Assembly: GCA_011763485.2 (NCBI GenBank)
Contig: JAANSK020281157.1
Span: forward strand, 1 to 20,575
DNA length: 20,575 bases
Direction: 5' to 3'
Source of the DNA: Isoetes engelmannii
Taxonomy: Eukaryota > Streptophyta > Lycopodiopsida > Isoetales > Isoetaceae
The notes beneath the pieces were generated by a model that was not told where the DNA came from, did not search any database, and worked only from the letters and a program-made list of their open reading frames with translations. Of this stretch, positions 1 to 7,725 are shown in pieces; position 1 is the first letter of the stretch; the number at the start of each line of letters is the position of its first letter. A program made the translations under genes and the position numbers.

Positions 1-93
1 GGGGGGGGGGGGGGGTGGGGGGATTCCGAGGGTTGAGGCGGTAGGTGTGGTTTGATGCGCTTAATTGCTCTAGTGAAGTAAAGAACAATTTCA
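1..93 (+). repeat. 3' end of a long terminal repeat (left-truncated by the window)
   Basis: The window opens with a G-rich tract, then sequence running to TTTCA at 89-93, directly followed after one base by a tRNA-Met primer binding site. LTRs usually end in CA just before the PBS, so 93 is the likely LTR end. The other LTR border is outside the window, so length and family cannot be told. The first 15 bases are all G, and such a run could also be a sequencing or contig-edge artefact. Confidence 0.6.
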
Positions 94-94
94 T

Positions 95-107
95 TGGTAT
101 CAGAGCC
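95..107 (+). promoter_or_regulatory. Primer binding site for initiator tRNA-Met (LTR retrotransposon)
   Basis: TGGTATCAGAGCC is the exact 13-base complement of the 3' end of plant initiator tRNA-Met, the commonest primer of plant LTR retrotransposons. It lies two bases after the LTR's terminal CA. It primes minus-strand cDNA synthesis and shows that this element reads on the plus strand. No gag or pol coding is visible downstream on the plus strand, so the element is either non-coding inside (LARD-like) or truncated. Confidence 0.85.
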
Positions 108-561
108 TGAGTTAAAGGCTGGGATAGAACATGGGCATGATCTGTAGACCATTTGGAGCAACAAGACCTGCGTTTTCAAAAGCCAAGGCCCCCAAAGTGA
201 GATTTTTCATAGACCTTGGTTTGCTTCAAAAAATGCAAAGCATGTTCCTTGGGGGCTGAAATTGCTTGTCCCAAAATTTTGAGCTGATTAGTGGAGTCTC
301 CAGGGAAATCTAACAGCATGAACTTGGCTACCAAAATTGTTGTTCCGTTGGAGCTTTTGCTTCGTTATGGAATGATGCACCTGTTATCAGCCATTTAATG
401 TCTAAATTAACTTCCTTATCTAAGATTTGTTCATTAAACAGATATATAGTGCACCTTGCACCTTAGCATGGCAACTTTAAGAGACAAGGCATTCCTGGGG
501 CCATTAAACTGATCTTCTTGTAGGACAAAATACATCATTCGTTATAGGAACTAGAAGTCCT

Positions 562-588
562 ATAATTCAACATCGGGTGTTGAATTAT
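562..588. repeat. Perfect 11-bp hairpin, loop TCGGG
   Basis: ATAATTCAACA at 562-572 pairs with TGTTGAATTAT at 578-588 around the 5-base loop TCGGG. The same loop TCGGG is framed by a 6-bp stem (TACATG/CATGTA) at 692-708. Confidence 0.75.
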
Positions 589-646
589 GAGAATTGGATT
601 CAAGTAAGATTAGTTGTGGGAGTGTTGCCATGATAGTAAGCTTTGA

Positions 647-670
647 GAAAATATTGGGCACAATATTTTC
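647..670. repeat. Perfect 10-bp hairpin
   Basis: GAAAATATTG at 647-656 pairs with CAATATTTTC at 661-670 across the loop GGCA. It lies about 60 bases after the previous hairpin and is part of the same cluster. Confidence 0.75.
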
Positions 671-889
671 CTTGTTTTGAGCAAATATTCATACATGTCG
701 GGCATGTACATGAGATTGGATTTTTGTATGAAACGAGTTAGTTACTTGAACTATCCGTGCATTGCACTCCAGTGCGTTAACTACAAGAATGCATAATTAT
801 ACTTTATAATCACTCATTTATGGCCCTTGATGCAGGGAATATACTATAGAATATTGCCTGTCCATGATCCTGGACCGTCCGTCCAAAAA

Positions 890-980
890 GAAAATGGGGT
901 CAAACCCCATTTTCCATGTCATACTATGATTTGGGGACAATGGTCCCCAAGTCAATAATTTCAACACATTGACTTGGGGA
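890..980. repeat. Three perfect inverted repeats, two of them mutually exclusive
   Basis: GAAAATGGGG (890-899) pairs with CCCCATTTTC (905-914). Next, TTGGGGAC (931-938) pairs with GTCCCCAA (943-950). The latter arm is also part of TCCCCAAGTCAA (944-955), which pairs perfectly with TTGACTTGGGGA (969-980). The middle arm can therefore fold left or right but not both ways at once. Confidence 0.75.
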
Positions 981-1492
981 TAAAACGTGACAGAGATCCA
1001 ATAATGACACAATCAATCATACAAGATCTACATAAACTGTTTTTATTGCTTATACATGAGCTCATCTTCCAAAAACATACATTTGAATTACAACAACAAG
1101 TTGATACAACACTAGATATCATTATAAACTGCCATTCAAGCCCGTGAAGACGATCAACGTCATAGCTGGTAATAGTACAACAAACTGGGCATGTCAAATC
1201 AAGAAGGAGCTATGTCCCAGGACTTTCCACACTGCGTAAAATCAAATAAGAATGCTGGAGCAGCAGAAATGAGCCATAACCCTGACAATAATTAGTATGA
1301 AGAAATGATTTCCCTTCAAGCAAGCCTCCAGTCTAAAGTCTCCAGTCTCAAGCAAGAAGCCATTGTTGCTCTTCTTTCATGCTCTTCTCTCATCCAGTTT
1401 TTCTTTCAAGAAAACAGATAAATCACCTTAATTGGCCATGTGAATCTCCCCAAGCCTTAGCAAACTGTAGCTTGGTCTCCTCGTCTAACAAC

Positions 1493-1588
1493 AGAATTCA
1501 TTTTTTAAGTGCAGTCTGCACTGCATCAAACATAGAAATACATCAAACATAGAATTCATTTTTTAAGTGCAATCAAACATAGAAATAC
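1493..1588. repeat. Short interleaved direct repeats
   Basis: AGAATTCATTTTTTAAGTGCA occurs at 1493-1513 and again, 58 bases on, at 1551-1571. Each copy is followed by ATCAAACATAGAAATAC, at 1525-1541 and 1572-1588. This is a small local duplication with one copy carrying an extra spacer. No function is suggested. Confidence 0.7.
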
Positions 1589-2315
1589 TTCAACAAGTAA
1601 ATTATTAGCCTTCCATTTAGACTCAACATCAACAGTATCTAAAATATAAGCAGAAGAGAAATAAATGGCCATGTGTATCCTTCATCTACAAGAGCCCTTT
1701 GAGATGCCCAATATGGACCAGTTTTCTTTTCACAAAAACATGAGGCAATACAAGTCCATGCAGCTAGTAAACCTCTAGGCTTCTTGCAACCAACTGAATG
1801 TTGAGGATCCATTATGGCAACTAAGATCTCCAAAGCTCACCTTGTCTGAAGCTACAACATATTTTAGGTTTAGCTACATGCTCTAATTGTTGCTTGCTAA
1901 TATTTGTGGCTCTAACAGTGTCTAAATAGTCTGCAACTGCAAAAATTATGAGCATTAAAATTAGGAAGGCTATAACAGTGCCGACCAAAATAGTCTCTCA
2001 ACTGCAAAAAAATACAAACATTAGATTTTAAAATACAAATTAGATTTTGGAAATGAAATCATACAACGCTTGCAGACTGGCCATTTCTGGTGCCAAAATC
2101 CCGTGCTTCTAAGAGATTCGAATAAGAGCCTGAATCTTTGATTGCTCATCAAAGAATAGCTCCCACAATCTCCCGGGATTATAATTATAAGTTGTACACT
2201 GAATCGGGAAATCACCACACAGGTGAGTCTAAAACCTTGAAACTTTGTATGTTGTTCAACATATATTTTGTAGAGAAATGATACCTGATCACCTCTACGT
2301 TACCATGAAAAATAG

Positions 2316-2426
2316 AAAACCTTGAACTATTGTGGTACCTGTCCAATGCCATGTTTCTCATATGGTCCATGCTCAGGCACTGAACCACAAGCCATTTGTC
2401 AATTGCCTAAATCTTGTTTTCCTTAG
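2316..2426 (+). other. Cys-rich 36-codon open stretch, unit A copy
   Basis: Between two in-frame stops lies a 36-codon frame without an ATG at its start. It holds six cysteines, including CGTCPMPC and the end KSCFP. The same frame is open in unit B (6905-7015), with one cysteine changed and the rest kept. It could be an exon of the plus-strand gene family or chance. I do not recognise it. Confidence 0.25.
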
Positions 2427-2584
2427 TTAAAGTATCAATTATCGGTACCCAAAGAGAGAGATTTGACAGAGTTGAGCAGGGGAAGTCTATCAGTTTATCT
2501 ACTGTCTATCAAGGGAAGTTTGAGCAGCATCTAACTATTCACAAAGTTAAGGAGAGTTTCCCCTTAAACAGCAATACCAAGCTG

Positions 2585-2840
2585 CTATAACATTATAATG
2601 AAGAGTCCCATCCTTTTGTCAAACTCGCTTACACTCAACAAATTGACTAACAAACCCGGTACTAGAATAACGTCTTCCAGTCTCGAAATAAGACAATTTG
2701 TGGCTGGAATTTGAACTGTACTTTTAGCCTTGAAATTTGTAACATTACCATCAGCCACTTTAACCAAAACTTGATCATAAAGTGAATTGCTCCAACACTC
2801 CTTCTTGCCATGCTAAATGCTTTGTTGCGCCCGAATCAAC
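2585..2840 (-). pseudogene. Copia-type retropepsin (protease) remnant, unit A
   Basis: Read on the minus strand, the catalytic motif DSGATKH lies at 2817-2837. It is followed by VADGNV, then LEDVILVPGL and NLLSVSEFDKR, the standard Ty1/Copia protease to pre-integrase run. The protease is an aspartic enzyme that cleaves the Gag-Pol polyprotein as a homodimer. An in-frame stop sits where the B copy has Trp just before the active site, and the frame shifts between active site and flap, so it is dead. The element breaks off shortly after NLLSVSEFDKR; no integrase core follows. In B the same domain is split by the LINE. Confidence 0.85.
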
Positions 2841-3039
2841 TAATCAAGTAATGCTTCCTAGCAAGGTTGAGAAATTGCTTCTCAATATCCTCAATAGTAA
2901 TATGAGAAACATTAGCAGTAGTTTCAGAGGTTACATCTATGTTTGAAGCTGCTAGCTGTTCATCAGACTTTAAATTGGGCTGATCTTTAAAAAATTGTGC
3001 AAATGCCGCTTTGAGTTTATCACAAACATCGTGAGTTTA

Positions 3040-3530
3040 TCTCTTTTTGCATGCCCTTGTTTTCTACAATACCAACAACTAAATGGCTCCTTGAACTGTG
3101 ATTTTGATGCTGAATAATAATTGGACTGATAATTCCCTGCATTAACAACTCATAGGTGGAGTAGGACTTCTATTATACCTGACTGATTGGTCTTGGAATA
3201 ATGTGCTAAAACTTGCATATTTTTCTTCTTAAGATCACGCTCTTCTTCAAACAATTGCTGCTGCTGCTTGCTAAAAGATACTCGTATTTCTGTGTGACCC
3301 TGCATGCTTTTTGATAGACTCATAATCTCGTGAAAGACTATTTAAAGCATAGAGAATAAGCTTAACATCATCTATATCCCCTCCAGCTTCAAAGAAATTT
3401 ATTCTTCAAAGTTTTTAACTTCTGTATATTAGCACTATCTTAGATTTTGCATCTTTCCTTGCAAGGCTAATTGCTGACCATCTCCTTGAGATACACAATT
3501 AGAGTGCAATACCTTCAAGGCTATGCTATG
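3040..3530 (-). pseudogene. Copia gag (UBN2-like) with damaged CCHC zinc knuckle, unit A
   Basis: Minus-strand reading from about 3530 gives a helical Gag-like segment (SNCVSQGDGQQLALQ, then ALNSLSRDYESIKK). It leads to the nucleocapsid knuckle at 3041-3077, read as CWYCRKQGHAKRD. The pattern C-x2-C-x4-H is intact, but the last cysteine is lost through a 6-base deletion; the B copy keeps it (RDC). Gag would form the virus-like particle and its knuckle would bind the element RNA. Several frame breaks are present. The gag starts only about 100 bases after the RNase H end, with no clear LTR between. Confidence 0.75.
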
Positions 3531-3645
3531 AGTTTTGGACTGTTATTTAAGCAAATATATGTTGCCATGAGGTTTAGATTGTTAATCCAACAAAGTGTAT
3601 GAGTTTTGGACTATTATTTAAGCAAATATATGCTGCCATGAGGTT
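3527..3645. repeat. Direct repeat of 48 bases, period 71, between RNase H and gag (unit A)
   Basis: TATGAGTTTTGGACTGTTAT... (3527-3574) recurs at 3598-3645 with two mismatches, separated by 23 bases. The pair lies exactly between the end of the RNase H reading frame and the start of gag on the minus strand. Unit B has the same pair (11963-12010 and 12034-12081). It could be what is left of an LTR or leader region. Confidence 0.75.
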
Positions 3646-3659
3646 GGGTCTCTCTTATC

Positions 3660-4280
3660 TGTCACAATATTCAAAGTTACGTACTCCATTGCAGAGGCTG
3701 CACTGCTAGAAGTTGCTTCATCTTCTTGAATGGCGACTGCAAGTGGCTTTGTAAAACCATCAGCTAATTGCTTAAGAGTGTTGCAATATTCTAGCTCTAA
3801 GACTTTTGTTTTGTAACTGTTCCCTCACAAAGAAGATTTACAGATCAAAATGCTTAGTTGGAGGATGATAATAATAGTTTTCAATCTGAATCTTAACTGA
3901 AGTAATATAGAGTTGAATATCTTAAAGTGAGTGCAGAAGCCACATCATTTCCTGCATCCGAGCAGACAAAGCTTTTATTTCAGCTTTAGTAGTACTTAAA
4001 CTTACTATTTTCTTGATGCCCAAATAATAGCACTAGAGCCAAACATGGATACAAAGATAGTTGTATATCTTCTCATATCAAAGTCTGTACATGCATGCTC
4101 TGCATCAGTGTAGAAAACTAATTTTGGAGATGCTTATTTATGATAAACAATCCGTTCAAGCATTGTACCCTTGAGATACGACATCATTTGTTTGGCAGCA
4201 AGCCAATGAGAATGCTTAGGTTCCTTCATGAACCTGCTAACTTGCCCTCCGGAGAAGACAACTGGTCTTGTGATTGTAAG
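3660..4280 (-). pseudogene. Copia RNase H remnant, unit A
   Basis: On the minus strand the order is: WLAAKQMMSYLKGT (about 4150-4220), HACTDFDMRRYTT and MFGSSAIIWASRK (4031-4111), then FFVREQLQNK, QLADGFTKPLAVAIQED and a C-terminal tail ending near 3650. This is the usual Copia RNase H, which removes the RNA strand during reverse transcription. Frames shift between these blocks, so it is not functional. The block 4031-4111 also occurs as a second copy upstream, inside the RT-RNase H linker (4376-4456). Confidence 0.85.
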
Positions 4281-4715
4281 TTAAATAAAAGACCAAACAA
4301 GTTGACGATACAAAGTAGCATCACATGTTCGTCCAGCAGTGTCAAAGTTTGTTACCTTGTTCATATGGATTACAACACTAGAGACAAACACGGATACAAA
4401 GCCAATTGTAGATCTTCTCATGTTAAAATATGTACTTGCATGGTCTCCGTTAGTGTCAAGAGTAAGTTTGTTACCTTGTTGATATGGATTAGGAGCTGAC
4501 AATCCTCCATTCAAAATCTTTGTAACAAGTATTTCACATACTCTGATTGAGTGAAATGTATGTATCTAGGATGTTGCCAGACTTCAACACCCAAGCAGAA
4601 ATGTAGCAGCCCTAAACTAGTGATTACAAAGCTTTCCTTTAACTTTTCTTTGACAATAGCAATACGCTCATGAGCATATCCTATGATAATAGAAACGTAT
4701 AAAGAAAGCAAGATA
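4281..4715 (-). pseudogene. Copia reverse transcriptase C-terminal part, unit A
   Basis: The minus-strand reading LYVSIIIGYAHERI, then VITSLGLLHFCLGVEVWQ and YIHFTQSEYVKYLLQRF, is the palm-to-thumb end of Ty1/Copia RT, followed by NPYQQGNKLTLDT and ATLYRQLVWSFI. The catalytic YVDD box is absent: YV runs straight into SIII, where relatives have two aspartates between them. Everything 5' of this point (fingers, integrase) is missing, so the element is truncated here. A stop and frame changes follow YLLQRF. In the linker, a 100-base copy of the RNase H segment has been inserted. Confidence 0.85.
4376..4456 (-). repeat. Extra copy of RNase H segment inside the RT-RNase H linker (unit A)
   Basis: Bases 4376-4456 match 4031-4111. 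Both begin CACTAGAG[A/C]CAAACA and encode, on the minus strand, H-A-[S/C]-T-x-F-[N/D]-M-R-R followed by FVS[V/M]F. The insert is bracketed by a repeat of the linker itself (4337-4371 and 4451-4491, shared core AGTTTGTTACCTTGTT). The same arrangement is in unit B (12784-12855), so it predates the duplication. Confidence 0.75.
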
Positions 4716-4749
4716 ATGCAACAGCCCTATCATGCCACTGACATCATGA

Positions 4750-5035
4750 TGCTTAAAAGAGTCAAAATTTTAGATGATAATAGCACATGTTTGGAACATA
4801 TTTTTGTGCAGTGTCCAGAAGTTGAGCAGACATAATTTAATGAAACAGCTATGTTTAGAGCAACCAGCAATTAGGAGATCAGAATGGGTAGTAGCCAAAC
4901 CATACTTAGACAAATGCAGATTAAAAGTAGTTGACAGCTATATAGGACAACATGGCTTAGTCTTTATGGTGTTATATATTGGTTTAACAGTCGACTGCTT
5001 GCATGCACTATTATATAGGTTGTGCATGTAGCTCT
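4750..5035 (+). other. Unassigned transcribed-looking stretch between Copia fragment and zinc-finger gene, unit A
   Basis: This sits between the truncated Copia RT and the zinc-finger gene and is conserved in B (13135-13435). An 85-codon plus frame is open in A (4774-5031) but broken in B. Another frame reads STCLEHIFVQCPEVEQ in A and EHIAVQCPEVEQ in B. That resembles the E-H-x3-C-P end of the zinc-binding domain of plant LINE RTs, but it is too short to be sure. TATA-like CTATTATATAGG at about 5008-5019 lies roughly 100 bases before the zinc-finger gene start. Confidence 0.3.
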
Positions 5036-5116
5036 TGTTGTTGTATTTTTCCTTTACCGCCTTATAATCTAATTTGTTTTATGTTTTGCTTATGGTGAAT
5101 AGGTAACTGTATGCGT

Positions 5117-6403
5117 ATAATAGACCCATAAACTATATTCATTTTCCTTGATAATGATGATGAAAAATCATTCGAGATTGGTTTTGTGAAGGCAGGGCAT
5201 CTTCCACGTATGATGAATTGCACAAGGAGATTGACAACGATGAGTTGGAGTTTTTGGTTGGTCATGAATATGTGTTTCTGGGAGAAAGAATCTCGGCATT
5301 GTCCCAAAAGCAAGAGCAGCATCACAAGCCAAGGAGATAATGAGGTTTTGCTGACAATTTCTGACCACCATCCAACAAAAAGGCCAAGACTTAATGATAA
5401 AGAGGAAGATGCAGTAGAAGCTTATCCGACGATACTAGGTGGCGAGAAAGCAGGAGTGGAAAATGAAGAAGATGATGTCACTTGCATTTCCAGCTTGGAG
5501 AATAGATTAACATCAAGAGTAGCAACCAAGGTGCAAGTTCTCAAATGGATAAAGGATGTCAATAATTGCAAGGCAAAGATGAAAAATAAAGGGAGGCGTG
5601 ATCGTTTGGAACTGATGTCTAATGATGACAATGGAAAAGCTGCGTTTTCTATTTGGTGCAACGAATGCAAATGTAGGTATGGTAGAGGAGGGCCTGGCAC
5701 TCTATATAATTTTGCCTCTCCTCATTGTAGGAGCAAAATGCATGAATAAATTACCAGTAGAATCTGAGAGAGCATGGTGAGGAAGTTGCATCCCAGGATG
5801 ATGTGGTTGAGCAAAACAAAGAATGTGTTGAAGAATGTCTCAATAATGAGATTGCCACTTTTATGACAGAAACAAAAGCATCATTTAAATTATATGAACC
5901 AAGTGTGGCAGCTGTGGCAGCCTTTCTATTCTGATCTTAGTAGTATTTGTGTTGTGTCCCTTCCTTGCAAAAAGACAATTAGATCCACCGGATCACTTAG
6001 CATAAATTTGAGAGAACATGTGCTGTCAAAAACACATGCTCAATCTGTCATAGGTGCAGATGAGAAAAGCCAGAAGAGTGAGGAACATAAACAAGGTCGT
6101 CCACGCGCACTTGAAGCTGATCCATGACAACGAAATTTGCTCATGTTTATGACTACAAGGAGATGTCACCTAGAAGAGCCCCAAAAACCACGTGCATGGC
6201 TGGGAGGGGTCCAATTCTAAGGTGCCCCCGTTAGTCTACGTAAGGCAAAAATACGTAATTTTTTAAAAATTTTCTCTTACCATGAACCGGAGGGGTTGGG
6301 CTTGGCAGGGAAGACGAAATATATCATACGGCAAGGGCAATGCGGCACATGAGCCTGAATTTTAGATCTTGGATGCTCCAGTTATAGGTACAAGGCTTCA
6401 TGC
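5117..6403 (+). pseudogene. Decayed partial copy of the two-finger gene (unit A)
   Basis: This is the counterpart of the gene at 13520. The start ATG is lost (ATA). Finger 1 is intact: CNEC at 5657-5668, then H at 5723 and 5741. The frame stops right after finger 1 through a one-base deletion relative to B. A 13-base expansion around GTGGCAGCTGTGGCAGCC (about 5905-5935) shifts it again. In finger 2 the second Cys is Ser (CVVSLPC). A CGA to TGA change gives a stop at 6125-6127. Compared with B it has 39 extra in-frame bases (YPTILGGEKAG region, near 5425-5465) and lacks 9 bases in finger 2. The stretch 6275-6403 matches 19350-19476, the continuation of the B gene beyond its insert. Confidence 0.7.
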
Positions 6404-6772
6404 TACACTTATATTCAGATTAATTCATAGCACCCTTACTTTTGTTGCCAGGATTTTGTCTTCAGTTTAGCAAATTCTATCTTTAAACGGATCCAGGAGC
6501 AACCATTATTTTCGAACCAAGTACAATCCAATATGGTAAGAGTTTTTCAATGAAATGCCTTGATATGCCTTGATTGCACATCTGATATGCCTTGATTGTT
6601 AATTGAAATAAATATTGATATTCAATGAAATGTCGTGATGTGTACTTCTGATATGCCTTGATTGTTAATTGAATAACCATTTGGAAATTGTTAAAGTGTT
6701 GGCCTGATCCTTATTGTTTACTGCAATGAAACTCTTTACTGCAGCGAAACTCATCTAACTCAATACTCCTCT
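6404..6772. other. Spacer between duplicated units, with internal repeats
   Basis: No homology to the gene continuation at 19477 and no convincing coding. It holds an imperfect direct repeat: 6546-6607 and 6621-6673 both begin TTCAATGAAATG and end GATATGCCTTGATTGTTAAT plus TGAA, with GATATGCCTTGATTG present three times in all. Unit B begins at its right end. Confidence 0.6.
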
Positions 6773-6904
6773 GATTATAAGTTGTACACTGAATCGGAAA
6801 ATCAACAAACATGTGAGTCTAAAACCTTGAAACTTTGTCTGTTGTTCAACATATGTTTGTGAAGAAATGATACCTCTTCACTTCTACGTTACCATGAAAT
6901 ATAG

Positions 6905-7015
6905 AAAACATTGAACTATTGTGGTACCTGTCCAATGCCATTTTCCTCGTATGGCCCATGCTCAGGCACTGAACCACAACCCATTTGTCAATTGCCTGAA
7001 TCTTGTTTTCCTTAG
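6905..7015 (+). other. Cys-rich 36-codon open stretch, unit B copy
   Basis: Counterpart of 2316-2426, with the same length, stops and most cysteines (CGTCPMP, GPCSGTEPQPIC, ESCFP). One cysteine is replaced by Phe. Another conserved plus-strand frame follows within 20 bases (7028-7237). Confidence 0.25.
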
Positions 7016-7027
7016 TTAGAATCTCAA

Positions 7028-7237
7028 TTGTCAGTACCCAAAGAGAGGGATTTGAGAGAGTTTGAGCAGGGGAAGTCTATCAATTTATGTACTATCTATC
7101 AGGGGAAGTTTGAGCAGCATCTAACTATTCACAAAGTTAAGGAGAGTTACCTCTTAAACAGCAATACCAAGCTATTACATTATAGTGAAGAGTCCCATCC
7201 TTTTGTCAAACTCGCTGACACTCAACAAAATGACTAA
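7028..7237 (+). other. Conserved plus-strand open stretch with PKERDLREFEQ
   Basis: A 69-codon frame starts at a TTG, not an ATG, and reads SVPKERDLREFEQGKS then KFEQHLTIHKVKE. Unit A (2450-2650) has the same frame up to one extra stop. The start resembles ISKERGLRERV in the gene continuation at 19548, so this may be an exon fragment of the same or a related plus-strand gene lying next to the Copia remnant. On the minus strand it is where Copia pre-integrase would be expected, but nothing like it is readable. Confidence 0.3.
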
Positions 7238-7239
7238 TA

Positions 7240-7389
7240 AACCTGGTACTAGAATAATGTCTTCAAGTCTCAAAGTAAGACAATTTGCGGTTGGAATTTG
7301 AACTGTACCTTTAGCCTTGGAATTTGTAACATTACTATCATCCATTTTAACCTAAAACTTGATCATACGGTGTAGTTGCTCCGAACACT
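7240..7389 (-). pseudogene. Copia protease C-terminal piece, unit B, cut by the LINE
   Basis: Minus-strand reading gives NVTNSKAKGTVQIP, LEDIILVPGL and LLSVSEFDKRMG, the downstream part of the Copia protease. Its active-site half (DSGATKH) lies at 11237-11257, on the far side of the LINE. The two halves join collinearly in unit A. Confidence 0.8.
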
Positions 7390-7725
7390 TTCTTTTTTTT
7401 TCTTTTTTTTTTGACGCACTGATTCACCAATGTATTAAAAGAATAATAATGTTACAAAAATGAGTGACGAGGAAGAGGAACCACCCCGAAGGGACAGAGA
7501 TACCTCAACACTCCACAACGAAGGAACTCCACAATAGCAATACCAAGCCTCCCAACCAAAAAGTGCATCACTGGGTATGTACAAACTCTCCATTCTCATC
7601 CACAATGCGCAGGAAATCTCGCCAAATGGAAAACTTTCTCTCCGCTGCACCCGAAAACACATGAAAATTCTGGAATAACTTATATCTGAGCTGAGGAACA
7701 AGGGAGGCGTAGGTTGCTGAACCCC

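Larger units (their letters stand above)
108..2183. other. Non-coding stretch, probably LTR-element interior and old repeat debris
   Basis: No open frame here resembles a known protein on either strand; the longest are 60-80 codons and look random. The visible structure is a cluster of perfect hairpins at 562-980 (separate entries) and a short direct repeat at 1493-1588. The first few hundred bases should be the untranslated leader of the element whose PBS is at 95-107. I cannot place its right-hand end. Confidence 0.5.
2184..6403. repeat. Duplicated unit A (Copia fragment plus 5' part of zinc-finger gene)
   Basis: This stretch matches unit B, which starts at 6773, in the same order and orientation along its length. 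By eye about nine of ten bases agree in coding parts. Shared starting sequence is ATTATAAGTTGTACACTGAA (from 2184 in A, 6774 in B). Homology past the zinc-finger gene ends near 6403, where A diverges from the continuation at 19476. Unit A lacks both later insertions seen in B (LINE and 4.7-kb insert), so it shows what B looked like before them. It is probably a local segmental duplication, tandem with a 369-base spacer. Confidence 0.85.

Noticed and set aside
2021-2218. 65-codon minus-strand frame as Copia integrase downstream of the protease
   Set aside because: It has no HHCC or DDE residues and no similarity to the GAG-pre-integrase motif; it crosses the left edge of unit A.
4140-4499. 119-codon plus-strand frame
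   Set aside because: It lies antisense to clear Copia RT and RNase H residues on the minus strand, so it is a shadow.
5062-5371. Minus-strand frames of 67-87 codons opposite the two-finger gene (and 13510-13774 in unit B)
   Set aside because: No recognisable motif; they mirror the conserved plus-strand gene and hold no better conservation.
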